Shown: positions 1 to 9,048, numbered from the stretch's first letter. The stretch: DNA of 64,000 nucleotides from Chloroflexota bacterium (GCA_016887485.1 CP069394.1:248001-312000); one strand, 5' to 3'. Made by a program: numbers and translations. The notes: generated by a model not told the origin, from the sequence alone.

Positions 1-504
1 GTTGCCTCAAAAGGGATTGCTTCTATCCGCAGCCGGGTGACCAATATCAAAGAATATCTGCCGGAGGGGCAGTTTGAGGATGTGCAGGCTTTTTGGCGGG
101 CACTGCTGGATGCCTTCTCGGAAGAGGAGCCGCTCACTCCGTTTGAACTGACGGATGAGATGCTGGCTGAGGTGGAGAAGCTGCAAAAAGAGAAATATCA
201 ATCCTGGGAGTGGAACTTCGGCAATGCGCCGGCTTTTGAATATAAAAACAGCCAACGCTATCCCTTTGGCAAACTGGAAATTCAGGCCAACATCAAAAAA
301 GGGCTGATCGAGGAATGCAAGATTTCCGGTGATTTCATGGGGATGGCCGATTTGGATCCCCTGGAAGAAGCCTTGATGGGTGTTCGTTACGCTCCGGAGG
401 ATGTGCGCAAGGTGCTGGATGATTTGGAGTTGTCGCTTTATCTGGGTGGGATCACCACGGATGAATTTATCCAGTGTCTTTTTGAAGGGACAGGTGTAAG
501 CTAA
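1..504 (+). CDS. lplA: Lipoate-protein ligase, C-terminal part (5' end outside window)
   Basis: The frame is open from base 1 and ends at TAA 502-504, so the start lies left of the window; the GTG at 37 is internal. The first visible residues (RSRVTNIKEYLP) match the end of the catalytic domain of LplA/LplJ-type ligases. They are followed by the accessory C-terminal domain with NIKKG, CKISGDFMG and YLGGITTDE segments. The family uses ATP to activate free lipoate and attach it to lysines of lipoyl domains of 2-oxoacid dehydrogenases and GcvH. It is a salvage enzyme; lipM and lipA near 46-48 kb supply the synthetic route. About 150 bases and a fresh promoter separate it from ffh. The missing half cannot be judged from here. 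Confidence 0.9.
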   Translation, partial: VASKGIASIRSRVTNIKEYLPEGQFEDVQAFWRALLDAFSEEEPLTPFELTDEMLAEVEKLQKEKYQSWEWNFGNAPAFEYKNSQRYPFGKLEIQANIKKGLIEECKISGDFMGMADLDPLEEALMGVRYAPEDVRKVLDDLELSLYLGGITTDEFIQCLFEGTGVS

Positions 505-582
505 ATACTACGCGAATTCTGGATTCGCTGGCATTTGCCGCATATTAATGGAGAGCCGACCGGGTGTCTTCCTGAATCTCCC

Positions 583-611
583 TTGACCAACCACGTTTTA
601 CACGCTAAAAT
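583..611 (+). promoter_or_regulatory. Predicted sigma-70 promoter for the ffh operon
   Basis: TTGACC at 583-588 and TAAAAT at 606-611 are separated by 17 bases and sit 45 bases ahead of the ffh start codon. This is a sequence match only. Confidence 0.6.
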
Positions 612-655
612 CACTGGTTGACGATGTGACCGAAAGAATCGATTAAGTCTTTATT

Positions 656-1978
656 GTGTTTGAAAACTTAACAGACCGCCTAAACACCATATTTCAAAAT
701 CTGCGCCGGCACGGACGCCTCTCTGAGGCGGATGTGGATCAGGCCATGCGGGAAGTCCGAATGGCACTGTTGGAAGCAGATGTCCATTATGGCGTGGTCA
801 AATCCTTTACCCAGCGCGTGAAGGAGCGGGCGATTGGGGCGGAGGTTTCTAAAGCCCTCAACCCGGCCCAGCAGGTCATCAAGATCGTCAATGAAGAACT
901 GATTGCCACCCTGGGTGAGCCCAGCGGATTGAACCTGAAAGGCGAAAAGCCTTTCGTGATCATGCTGGTGGGCTTGCAGGGTTCCGGTAAAACCACAGCT
1001 GCTGCCAAACTGGCGAAGCGATTACGTGCCCAGGGCGAGCGGGTTTTACTGGTGGCGGCGGACCCTTACCGGCCGGCCGCCGTCAAGCAGCTGCAGACAT
1101 TGGGTGAGCAGATTGACGTCCCGGTGTTTGCCAAAGATGGTGTTGCCCCACCGAAATTGGCGGATGAAGCATTCAAAACTGCCAAAAAGGGTGGCACCAC
1201 TGTTGTGATCCTGGATACGGCAGGTCGTTCACAGCTTGATTCCGAGCTGATGAATGAGCTGACGGCAATCCAGAAGAAAGTACCGCTGACCGAGATCCTC
1301 CTCGTGGTGGACTCGATGATCGGCCAGGAAGCGCTCAATGTGGCGCAGGGCTTCCGCAAGGAGCTGCCCGTTTCAGGCCTGATCATGACCAAGATCGACG
1401 GCGACGCCCGCGGCGGCGCAGCCATTTCCATTCGGGAAGTGACCGGCGTGCCGATCAAGTATTTGGGCGTTGGCGAGGGCGTGGATGCAATTGAGGAGTA
1501 TAATCCAGGCAGGTTAGCCTCCCGCATCCTCGGCATGGGTGACATTCTGGGCCTGATCGAAAAAGCAGAAGCTAGCTTCGACCAGGAACAGGCTGAGCAG
1601 CAGGCTGAAAAGCTGATGCGCGGCGAATTCACCCTTGAAGACTTCGCCAAGCAGTTGAAGCAGATGCGGAAGATGGGCCCCTTAGGGCAGATTCTGGATA
1701 TGATGCCCGGCCAGATGGGGCAGGTTGCCCGTCAGGTGGACCCGAACGAAGCTGAGGACCAACTCATGCAGATTGAGGCGGTGATCAACTCCATGACGGT
1801 CTCTGAACGGCGGAACCCGAAATTGTTGAATGCAAGCCGCAGGCGCAGGATTGCGCAAGGGTGCGGCATGGATGTGCAAGTGGTCAATCAGGTCATGAAG
1901 CGCTTCCGGGACACCCAGCGACTTGTGAAAACTTTACAGAAATCAGGCGGCAAAGGTTTAGGCCGTATGATGCGATAG
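656..1978 (+). CDS. ffh: Signal recognition particle GTPase Ffh (SRP54)
   Basis: This 440-residue protein has the full SRP54 layout. The N-terminal four-helix N domain covers about residues 1-90. The G domain carries the P-loop GLQGSGKT (106-113), DTAGR and TKIDGDARGG. The methionine-rich M domain begins near 300 and contains the RRRRIAQGCG signature that binds SRP RNA. It binds signal sequences on ribosomes and delivers them to FtsY at the membrane. The start is GTG 656; no strong ribosome-binding site is visible in front of it. It heads a rightward run with rpsP, khpA and rimM, as in many bacteria. Length and motifs are normal for the family. No SRP RNA gene was recognised in the window. 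Confidence 0.97.
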   Translation: MFENLTDRLNTIFQNLRRHGRLSEADVDQAMREVRMALLEADVHYGVVKSFTQRVKERAIGAEVSKALNPAQQVIKIVNEELIATLGEPSGLNLKGEKPFVIMLVGLQGSGKTTAAAKLAKRLRAQGERVLLVAADPYRPAAVKQLQTLGEQIDVPVFAKDGVAPPKLADEAFKTAKKGGTTVVILDTAGRSQLDSELMNELTAIQKKVPLTEILLVVDSMIGQEALNVAQGFRKELPVSGLIMTKIDGDARGGAAISIREVTGVPIKYLGVGEGVDAIEEYNPGRLASRILGMGDILGLIEKAEASFDQEQAEQQAEKLMRGEFTLEDFAKQLKQMRKMGPLGQILDMMPGQMGQVARQVDPNEAEDQLMQIEAVINSMTVSERRNPKLLNASRRRRIAQGCGMDVQVVNQVMKRFRDTQRLVKTLQKSGGKGLGRMMR

Positions 1979-2086
1979 CCAGACGTACGAGAAAGGTCAG
2001 CGTTTCCTTCAACGCTCTCTCATGCCTTTTGCAGGACTCAGGCTGAAACTATTAGAAACATAGATTATAAGAGGAGCATTTTTTCG

Positions 2087-2440
2087 ATGGTACGTATTCG
2101 ATTGCGCCGGGTTGGATCCCGGAATCAGGCAAGTTATCGTATTGTTGTCGCTGACAAAGAGAAACCCCGTGATGGGCGTTTTCTGGAAGTAATTGGTCAT
2201 TACAATCCCCGAACCGAACCTTCTACGATCGTGGTGAAAGATGATCGCGCTTTCTACTGGCTGAGCGTTGGTGCGCAACCCACTGAAGCTGTTGAACGCC
2301 TTTTCAAACAGACCGGACTCTGGGACCGCTATGAACGTTTTAAAGCGGGCGAAGATGTTGAGGCCCTGACAGAAGAAGGCGCAAAGGTTTATGACGAGCG
2401 GGTTACTGACCCCCGCACAAACCCGCCAGCCAATTCCTAG
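2087..2440 (+). CDS. rpsP: 30S ribosomal protein bS16
   Basis: The start MVRIRLRRVGSRNQASYRIVVAD is not quoted in full here, but its core pieces (RIRLRR, YRIVVAD, RDGRFLEVIGHYNP) identify bS16, a 30S assembly and structural protein. At 117 residues it is longer than the usual 80-90. The extra is a charged C-terminal tail (EDVEALTEEG onward) ending in a proline/asparagine-rich stretch. A good ribosome-binding site, AGAGGAGC, lies 9-15 bases before ATG 2087. It lies 108 bases after ffh. That gap holds a small hairpin, AGCGTT/AACGCT at 1999-2016, of unknown meaning. Confidence 0.96.
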   Translation: MVRIRLRRVGSRNQASYRIVVADKEKPRDGRFLEVIGHYNPRTEPSTIVVKDDRAFYWLSVGAQPTEAVERLFKQTGLWDRYERFKAGEDVEALTEEGAKVYDERVTDPRTNPPANS

Positions 2441-2461
2441 TTTAGAAAGGCGTGTGGCAAG

Positions 2462-2713
2462 ATGAAAGGTGAGAACCTGCAAGGTTTGGTTGAGTTCGTC
2501 GCCCAGTCTCTGGTCGATCAACCCACCGAAGTCAATGTTGAATCCCATCCCCGTGGTAATACTGTCTACCTAGATCTGCATGTGGCCAAAGAAGATATGG
2601 GCCGCGTGATTGGTAAGGGTGGACGGGTTGCAAATTCACTGCGAACGCTGTTGAAAGTTGCTGCTGCCCGAGATGGTAACCGAACCAAGCTCGATATTGT
2701 CGAGCCAGAATAA
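2462..2713 (+). CDS. khpA: KH-domain RNA-binding protein KhpA
   Basis: This 83-residue single-KH-domain protein carries the RNA-binding GxxG loop in GRVIGKGGRVANSLRTLL (about residues 46-63). The family (KhpA, formerly YlqC) binds RNA, often together with KhpB/Jag, and affects cell division and ribosome-related processes in Gram-positives. It sits between rpsP and rimM, its standard position, with only 21 bases after rpsP and an AGAAAGG motif upstream as a possible ribosome-binding site. Length is typical. The exact RNA targets in this lineage are unknown. Confidence 0.92.
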   Translation: MKGENLQGLVEFVAQSLVDQPTEVNVESHPRGNTVYLDLHVAKEDMGRVIGKGGRVANSLRTLLKVAAARDGNRTKLDIVEPE

Positions 2714-2732
2714 TTTCTGACCTTTTTCGCAC

Positions 2733-3290
2733 ATGCCTCAAACAAGTCGTAACACAGATTCAGGCTCGCATTCTGAAAGCGAGCCTGAATTTATTGTCTT
2801 AGGGAAGCTGCGCCGGGCTCATGGTGTTCGGGGCGAGATCCCATTGGAGATACACACAGAATTGTTGGAACTCCTGGCCCCTGGCTGCCGGGTCTACGTG
2901 GGAAAAGAACATACCCTGATGACCATTGAAGCCACCCGCTGGAAGGGTGATCTCCTACTGCTGAAATTTGACGAGATCAGTGACCGAACGATTGTCTCTG
3001 CGCTGACCAATAAAAGGGTTTATGTCAGCACGGAGCAACTGCCGGTTTTGGCGGATGGCGGCTATTATTTACATGAATTGATCGGTCTGGAAGTCTATGA
3101 ACAGGAAGGACGGCATCTGGGGACTCTGATGGAGATCCTTGAAACCGGCGCTAACGATGTTTATGTGGTCCAGAACGAGATCGGGGAAGAAACCCTGATT
3201 CCAGCCACCGAGCACACCATCCTGGAAGTGGACTTCAACCAGGAAAAAATGATCGTCACCAGAATGGAGTGGTATGGCGAGGGGGACTAA
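2733..3290 (+). CDS. rimM: Ribosome maturation factor RimM
   Basis: This 185-residue protein has the RimM N-terminal beta-barrel (FIVLGKLRRAHGVRGEI, about 23-39) and the C-terminal PRC-barrel domain (GLEVYE..GRHLGTL, LIPATEHTILEVD). RimM binds uS19 and helps mature the 30S head. Twenty extra residues rich in Ser/Glu precede the conserved start. No clear ribosome-binding site lies ahead of ATG 2733, so translation may be coupled to khpA, which ends 19 bases earlier. Its stop overlaps the next start as TAATG at 3288-3292. The usual partners trmD and rplS do not follow. Confidence 0.95.
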   Translation: MPQTSRNTDSGSHSESEPEFIVLGKLRRAHGVRGEIPLEIHTELLELLAPGCRVYVGKEHTLMTIEATRWKGDLLLLKFDEISDRTIVSALTNKRVYVSTEQLPVLADGGYYLHELIGLEVYEQEGRHLGTLMEILETGANDVYVVQNEIGEETLIPATEHTILEVDFNQEKMIVTRMEWYGEGD

Positions 3291-4390
3291 TGCCAGATGA
3301 GAAAAAGTATTGGATTGGATTCAATTTAGTTCGCGGGATTGGGGCGGTTCGCTTTAAGCAGATCCGATCCTTTTTCGGCGACCTTTCACTTGCCTGGAAT
3401 GCCCCAGTTGAGGCATTTCGCGAGGCTGGCCTGCCTGAACGGGCTCTGACAAACTTCATGCAATTGCGAGAAGATATTGACCTGGATGCCTTGTATGATT
3501 CCATCCTGGAAAAAGATGCCCAAGTTCTGACCCTTCTGGACGGCGGTTACCCCAAATTATTAAAACAAATCGATCAGGCCCCACCTGTGTTATATGTCAG
3601 AGGGACCCTGCTGCCTGCGGATGATTTTGCCATTGCGATGGTGGGCACCCGGCGGATTTCTGCTTATGGTCAGCAGATCACCCGTGATACTAGTCTCTAT
3701 CTGGCTGGGCACGGCTTGACGATTGTCAGCGGTCTGGCAAGAGGGGTGGATGCCCTGGCGCATCAATCCGCATTGCAGGCCGGCGGCAGGACGATTGCCG
3801 TTCTGGGCAGCGGGGTGGATGTAATCTACCCGCCCGAACACCGCCAACTGGCGGAAGCAATCATCGAGAACGGTGCGATCATCAGCGACTACCCGATGGG
3901 GACCCAGCCGGAAGGGGTGAACTTCCCGCCGCGAAACCGGATCATCTCCGGGCTGTCACTGGCGACCGTTGTGGTTGAAGCGGGTGAACGCAGCGGAGCA
4001 TTGATCACCGCAGACTTTGCTGTGGAGCAGGGGCGCGATGTCTTCGCTGTCCCGGGCAATATCCTCTCACCAGCCAGCAAAGGCACCAACCGCCTGATCC
4101 AGAAAGGGGCCTATGCCCTGGTTTCACCTCAGGATGTCCTCGATGTGTTGGATCTGACCCAGGTCGAAGATTACAAAACGGCAAGACAGGTCTTGCCAGC
4201 AGACACAACTGAGGCTAAGATATTGCAATCCATGGATTACGAACCGGTCCATGTGGATGAAATTTGTAATGAGGTTGGACTGGCAGTAGAAAAGGTGACG
4301 GCCGCACTGACCATGATGGAACTGAAGGGATTGGTCCAGCATGTGGGGGGCATGCGGTATGCGGCAGTCCGTGAGATCAACAAGAAATGA
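3290..4390 (+). CDS. dprA: DNA-processing protein DprA
   Basis: ATG 3290 is chosen over an upstream in-frame GTG at 3269 because GAGGGGG lies at the right distance and the codon overlaps the rimM stop by one base. The 366-residue product has an N-terminal helix-hairpin-helix-like region (residues 1-60), the Rossmann-like DprA core (AMVGTRRISAYG, VSGLARGVDALAHQSAL, AVLGSGVDVIYPPEH, ISDYPMG, FPPRNRIISGLS, GSLIT-like SGALITADFA, AVPGN), and a C-terminal winged-helix domain from about 295. DprA loads RecA on incoming single-stranded DNA during transformation. No other competence genes are visible in the window. Confidence 0.95.
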   Translation: MPDEKKYWIGFNLVRGIGAVRFKQIRSFFGDLSLAWNAPVEAFREAGLPERALTNFMQLREDIDLDALYDSILEKDAQVLTLLDGGYPKLLKQIDQAPPVLYVRGTLLPADDFAIAMVGTRRISAYGQQITRDTSLYLAGHGLTIVSGLARGVDALAHQSALQAGGRTIAVLGSGVDVIYPPEHRQLAEAIIENGAIISDYPMGTQPEGVNFPPRNRIISGLSLATVVVEAGERSGALITADFAVEQGRDVFAVPGNILSPASKGTNRLIQKGAYALVSPQDVLDVLDLTQVEDYKTARQVLPADTTEAKILQSMDYEPVHVDEICNEVGLAVEKVTAALTMMELKGLVQHVGGMRYAAVREINKK

Positions 4391-4400
4391 GGAGTTGGTC

Positions 4401-5492
4401 ATGTACGAGAATTTTTATGCAGTGATTATGGCGGGTGGCAGCGGGACCAGGCTCTGGCCGCTTTCCCGCAAGGGTCAGCCGAAACAGTCGCTGGCTATTG
4501 ATGGCGAAAACACGCTCTTTCAACAAGCTGTTCAGCGGCTTTCGGGGTTGTTCCCCGTGGAGCGCATTCTGATCGTCACCGTGGCGGACCAGGTGGCGCA
4601 ACTGAGCGCACAGGTTCCGTCCATCCCGAAAGATAATTACATCATTGAACCTCTGCCGCGAGGTACGGCTTCCGTTGTGGGTTTAGCAGCCCTGGCGATC
4701 CAAAGCCGTGACCCGCAGGGATCGATGGCAATCCTGACAGCGGATCACCTGATGCGAAATGCGGAGCACCTGCGCCAACTGCTTAAGGCAGCCTATGAAG
4801 TCGCCCAGAAGGATTATCTGGTGACCTTGGGGATCACCCCGACCTTCCCGGCCACGGGCTATGGTTATATTGAGAAGGGTGAAGCGCTGGGGACTTTTGA
4901 GGGTGTGGAAGCATTCCGGGTTCAAGCCTTTAAAGAAAAACCGCAGTTGGATGTCGCTGAGAAATTAGTGGCCGATGGGCACCATGTCTGGAACTCTGGC
5001 ATGTTCATTTGGCAGGTAGCGACGGTGATGGCAGAGTTTGAACGCCAAATGCCCGATCTTTATGCTAAATTGAAAAAGATTGAAGGGTCTTGGCAGAATG
5101 AGCAACCTAAGGGTATGATAGAGGCTGTTTGGCCCACGATCCAACCCCAAACCATTGACTATGGCATCATGGAACATGCGGAAAAAGTGGCCGTGATCCC
5201 ATCCATTGATCTTGGATGGAACGATGTCGGCAGCTGGGAATCCCTTTTTGATGCCCTGGATCCGGACGAATCGGGTAATATTGTCCTCCGGGGTCAACCA
5301 ATCACATTTGACACCAGCGGTACACTCATTTGTGGTGATCATCAGGAACGGCTGATCGTGACGGTCGGCGTGCAGGACCTGATCATTATTGAATCTGGTA
5401 ACGCGATTCTCGTTTGCGACCGAAAGCAAGCTCAACGGGTTCGCGATGTTGTAAATTATTTAAAACAGGACGGTCGCGAAGATTATTTGTAG
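4401..5492 (+). CDS. manC: Mannose-1-phosphate guanylyltransferase (GDP-mannose synthesis)
   Basis: The start is placed at ATG 4401, seven bases after a GGAG motif; upstream in-frame codons lie inside dprA. The 363-residue protein begins YAVIMAGGSGTRLWPLSRKGQPKQ-like (nucleotide-binding GGSGTRLWP plus PKQ), followed by TADHLM, GYGYIEKG, FKEKP and WNSGMF. These are the hallmarks of bacterial GDP-mannose pyrophosphorylases. It has a left-handed beta-helix-like C-terminal end but no fused isomerase domain. It converts GTP and mannose-1-phosphate to GDP-mannose, a donor for surface glycans. The glycan locus at 16.6-29.7 kb is a plausible consumer. It lies 10 bases after dprA, probably in the same transcript. 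Confidence 0.9.
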   Translation: MYENFYAVIMAGGSGTRLWPLSRKGQPKQSLAIDGENTLFQQAVQRLSGLFPVERILIVTVADQVAQLSAQVPSIPKDNYIIEPLPRGTASVVGLAALAIQSRDPQGSMAILTADHLMRNAEHLRQLLKAAYEVAQKDYLVTLGITPTFPATGYGYIEKGEALGTFEGVEAFRVQAFKEKPQLDVAEKLVADGHHVWNSGMFIWQVATVMAEFERQMPDLYAKLKKIEGSWQNEQPKGMIEAVWPTIQPQTIDYGIMEHAEKVAVIPSIDLGWNDVGSWESLFDALDPDESGNIVLRGQPITFDTSGTLICGDHQERLIVTVGVQDLIIIESGNAILVCDRKQAQRVRDVVNYLKQDGREDYL

Positions 5493-5504
5493 GAGAAATC
5501 GGAA

Positions 5505-7835
5505 TTGGAAGCTTATTGTGTAAAATGCCGCGAAAAGCGGGAAATTAAAGACCCTATAGCAGAATATAACAAAGCCGGCGCACCGGTCACCCGGGGCACC
5601 TGTTCCGTTTGTGGCACAAAGGTCTATCGTATGGGCCGGACGGACGCCCATGAGGGACTTGCCAAGCCGGAAGTTGTCCGAAAGACCAAGAAAGCCCAAC
5701 CCCGCAAAGGGAAGCTAGTGATTGTCGAGTCCCCAGCCAAAGCCAAAACCGTTGGACGGTTCCTTGGTAAGGGCTATACTGTTCGGGCATCGGTTGGTCA
5801 TGTGCGTGACCTGCTTCGGTCAAAATTATCGGTTGATGTGGATAATGATTTTGAGCCCCATTACCGGGTGCCCAATGAAAAACGCGAAGTCGTTAAGGAA
5901 TTGAAAAAACTCGCCGGAAAAGCGGAAGAAATCTACCTGGCGACAGACCCTGACCGCGAAGGTGAGGCGATTGCCTGGCACCTGATGGAAGCGGCAGACA
6001 TCGATGAGAATCGTACGAATCGGGTTGTTTTCCATGAAATCACCAAAGATGCGGTGGATGAGGCTTTTGCGCACCCCCGGACGATTGACATGGACCTGGT
6101 GGACGCCCAACAGGCACGCCGGATTTTGGATCGCCTGGTGGGATACGGCATCAGCCCGATCCTCTGGAAAAAGGTCCGCAGCCGGCTCTCGGCTGGCCGC
6201 GTGCAATCCGTGGCGCTGCGGCTGATCGTGGAACGGGAACGCGAGATTGATAACTTTATTCCGGAAGAATATTGGTCCATCGAAGCGGACCTGCTGCCCG
6301 AAGGCGGCAAGGTGCCTTACCGGGCTAAACTTGCCAAGATAAATGGCGAAACCCCTAAACTGCCCACACAGGACGTGGTGGATGACTTTATAAAGGAAAT
6401 GCGATCAGCGCTCTACACGGTAGATTCCGTCAAAGAGGGCAAACGACGCCGCAATCCTTCTGCACCATTCATCACCAGTACCCTTCAACAGGATGCTTCC
6501 CGTAAATTGGGCTTCACAGCACGCAAGACGATGTCCGTGGCGCAGCAATTATATGAAGGTGTGGAGTTGGATGGTGAGGGGACGCAGGGTTTGATCACCT
6601 ACATGCGTACCGACTCAACCAATATCTCCGATGTCGCTTTGAACGAAACTCGCTCGTTCATCAAGGATCGCTACGGTGATGGATTTTTACCCGCAACCCC
6701 ACCGACTTATAAAACCCGGACGCAATCCGCACAGGAAGCGCATGAAGCGGTCCGCCCAACTTCGGTGCTGCGGCAGCCTAAAGCGATCAAGAAATACCTT
6801 TCACGTGACCAATTCCGGCTCTATCAGTTGATCTGGCAGCGCTTTGTGGCCTCCCAAATGAACCCGGCGATCTATAAGACTTTGTCTGTGGAAGTGATCG
6901 GCAAGGGAAACGAGGGTAATGAATACCTACTACGGGCCTCCGGCAGCCAGTTGGAGTTCCCCGGCTTTCTGGTAGTTTATGAAGAAGGTAAGGACGAAGA
7001 CCAGAAAGAGGAAGAGGAAGGCGACAGCACCAAGATCCCCGTGGATGATATCCATGAGAATCAGACTCAGTCACTGCAGGAACTATATCCTGAGCAGCAT
7101 TTCACCCAACCACCGCCACGCTACACCGAGGCCTCACTGGTGCAGGTGCTGGAAGAGAACGGTATTGGCCGGCCTTCCACTTATGCGCCTATCCTCTCGA
7201 CCATTCAAAACCGCGGTTATGTGACCCGGGACGACAAGCGGCTGGAACCGACTGAAACCGGCTTCCTGGTCAACGACTTGGTAGTGGAATATTTCCCCAG
7301 CATTGTGGACATCAATTTCACCTCAAATCTTGAGGATGAACTGGACCAGGTTGCGTCGGGCTCTGCCGAATGGGTGGATGTGATCCGTGAGTTTTACGGT
7401 CCCTTCTCTGAACGGCTGGAAAAGGCTGAAGCCCAGATGCCGGAACAGAAGGCTGAATTGGAAAAAGTTGACCGGGCCTGCCCGCGATGTGGTCATGACC
7501 TGATCATCCGCTGGGGCCGCTATGGCAAGTTCATTTCCTGCAGCAATTTCCCGGACTGCCGCTATACCGAACCTTATCTTGAAAAGATTGGCGTGACCTG
7601 CCCAACCTGTGGGGAAGGCGATGTTGTCCGCCGCAAGACCCGTAAGGGAAGGACTTTTTATGGTTGTTCCCGCTATCCGGATTGCGATTTCACCTCCTGG
7701 AAGCAGCCCGTGGCCGAAAGATGCCCGAGTTGCGGTGGGGTGTTGGTGATTGCCAATAAACGGCAGCTCAAATGCCTGGATTGCGAAGGAACCTTCCTTC
7801 AGGATGAAATTATGAAGGAAGCGGAAGTGGCATAA
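5505..7835 (+). CDS. topA: DNA topoisomerase I with N-terminal zinc module
   Basis: The start is TTG 5505, supported by AGGAG eight bases upstream and by conservation from the first residues. Residues 1-55 form a four-cysteine module (CVKC ... CSVCG) of the DUF5679 type, fused ahead of the Toprim domain (KLVIVESPAKAKTVGRFLG; DPDREGEAIAWHL). The catalytic tyrosine is Tyr366 in GLITYMRTDS. Three C-terminal zinc ribbons follow (CPRCG, CPTCG, CPSCG). The last lacks the aromatic tail motif of the others. The type IA enzyme relaxes negative supercoils. At 776 residues the length is normal apart from the N-terminal addition. It lies 12 bases after manC. Confidence 0.96.
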   Translation: MEAYCVKCREKREIKDPIAEYNKAGAPVTRGTCSVCGTKVYRMGRTDAHEGLAKPEVVRKTKKAQPRKGKLVIVESPAKAKTVGRFLGKGYTVRASVGHVRDLLRSKLSVDVDNDFEPHYRVPNEKREVVKELKKLAGKAEEIYLATDPDREGEAIAWHLMEAADIDENRTNRVVFHEITKDAVDEAFAHPRTIDMDLVDAQQARRILDRLVGYGISPILWKKVRSRLSAGRVQSVALRLIVEREREIDNFIPEEYWSIEADLLPEGGKVPYRAKLAKINGETPKLPTQDVVDDFIKEMRSALYTVDSVKEGKRRRNPSAPFITSTLQQDASRKLGFTARKTMSVAQQLYEGVELDGEGTQGLITYMRTDSTNISDVALNETRSFIKDRYGDGFLPATPPTYKTRTQSAQEAHEAVRPTSVLRQPKAIKKYLSRDQFRLYQLIWQRFVASQMNPAIYKTLSVEVIGKGNEGNEYLLRASGSQLEFPGFLVVYEEGKDEDQKEEEEGDSTKIPVDDIHENQTQSLQELYPEQHFTQPPPRYTEASLVQVLEENGIGRPSTYAPILSTIQNRGYVTRDDKRLEPTETGFLVNDLVVEYFPSIVDINFTSNLEDELDQVASGSAEWVDVIREFYGPFSERLEKAEAQMPEQKAELEKVDRACPRCGHDLIIRWGRYGKFISCSNFPDCRYTEPYLEKIGVTCPTCGEGDVVRRKTRKGRTFYGCSRYPDCDFTSWKQPVAERCPSCGGVLVIANKRQLKCLDCEGTFLQDEIMKEAEVA

Positions 7836-7865
7836 GTCTTGCAATCTATTTTCTGAGCGATTCTA

Positions 7866-7894
7866 TTGCGGAAAAGTTTTAATTATTCTACAAT
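7866..7894 (+). promoter_or_regulatory. Predicted sigma-70 promoter
   Basis: TTGCGG at 7866-7871 and TACAAT at 7889-7894 have a 17-base spacer and lie 47 bases ahead of the next start. The surrounding sequence is AT-rich. Confidence 0.55.
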
Positions 7895-7941
7895 AGTGAA
7901 AATGCGAATAATTGACGTAAAAAATACGACGGGAGTTTAAG

Positions 7942-9048
7942 ATGAACTCAGAAAAACTGAAATCATTATTCAAAGATTGGCGGATCACCATCATTGCTGG
8001 TGTTGTGATCGGGATCTTGCTGGGTTTGATGGTGGGCTGGGGAATCTGGCCCGTGCAGTGGACAGACCTGGCCCCTTATCACTTGCGGGCAGACTTGCGT
8101 GAGGATTACCTCCGCATGGCCATCTTCACAACCTCCATGACGGGCGACACCTCGATTGCGAACAAGGCCTGGTCCGAGCTGGAAACCACAGCCGATGACA
8201 CCCTTGAGGCGGTCCGTGCGAATACGGGATATATCACTCCCGAACAAATTACGTATTTTGAGGGTATTGTAGGCGCAGAGGGCGCGGAAGTGGTCGTGCC
8301 AACCACTGACACAGCTTCTGATATCACCACAACCCCGGCGTCTGGCGAGGAAGAAGAACCCACCAGCGGCCCGAACTGGCTGCTTTTGGGCGGCTTCTGC
8401 GTCGTCCTGCTGATTGGTGCGGCAATTGCGATTTACTTCTTTGTGATTCGGCCCCGGAAACTGGGTGCGGCACAACAGGAAGACCTGAAATCCATCGTTC
8501 GTGAGCGGATGGCTGAGAGCACGGTTGCTATGGACTATGGGGATGAGGAACTTGGGTATACCAAACCGATTTCTGGTTTCAGCCCGGCTGAGGAAGAAGA
8601 ACAGCAGCTGCCGGTCGCTCAGTTCATGACCACGTATATGATGGGTGATGATCTTTATGACGACTCCTTCAGCATTGACGCTCCCACCGGTGAATTCCTG
8701 GGTGAATGTGGCGTTGGCATCTCCGACACAGTCGGTGTGGGTGAACCCAAACGGGTCAGTGCCTTTGAAGTCTGGCTCTTCGATAAAAATGACATCCAGA
8801 CCGTCACGAAGGTTGTGATGAGCGAGCATGTCTACGAAGACAATAAGACCCGGATGCGCCTTGAATCCAAGGGCGAACCAATCCTTGCTGAACCCGGCAA
8901 GGTGATCCTGCTTGAAACAGCCACCCTTCAACTGGAAGCCCGAATTGTGGATATGGAATACGGCGAAGGCGCCGCTCCAGACCAGAGCTTCTTCCAGCGG
9001 ATGACGCTTGAACTTTCCGTCTGGTCCAAGGAACGGGGTTCCTTCTAA
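7942..9048 (+). CDS. Conserved-looking bitopic membrane protein, function unknown
   Basis: I do not recognise a characterised family. The 368 residues show a first membrane segment at about 14-34, a 110-residue outer region containing a short helical repeat-like part (REDYLRMAIFTTSM) and an acidic/threonine-rich linker, and a second membrane segment at about 148-168. A 200-residue soluble C-terminal domain, predicted cytoplasmic, follows. That domain is acidic (AEEEEQQ) and ends in a beta-rich region with FEVWLFDKNDIQT. The layout resembles lineage-restricted Chloroflexota membrane proteins. A ribosome-binding site, GGGAG, precedes ATG 7942. It has its own promoter and is followed by a bidirectional terminator. 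Confidence 0.75.
   Translation: MNSEKLKSLFKDWRITIIAGVVIGILLGLMVGWGIWPVQWTDLAPYHLRADLREDYLRMAIFTTSMTGDTSIANKAWSELETTADDTLEAVRANTGYITPEQITYFEGIVGAEGAEVVVPTTDTASDITTTPASGEEEEPTSGPNWLLLGGFCVVLLIGAAIAIYFFVIRPRKLGAAQQEDLKSIVRERMAESTVAMDYGDEELGYTKPISGFSPAEEEEQQLPVAQFMTTYMMGDDLYDDSFSIDAPTGEFLGECGVGISDTVGVGEPKRVSAFEVWLFDKNDIQTVTKVVMSEHVYEDNKTRMRLESKGEPILAEPGKVILLETATLQLEARIVDMEYGEGAAPDQSFFQRMTLELSVWSKERGSF

Noticed and set aside
3290-4390. Natural competence locus
   Set aside because: Only dprA is present, inside a housekeeping operon; no com genes are in the window.
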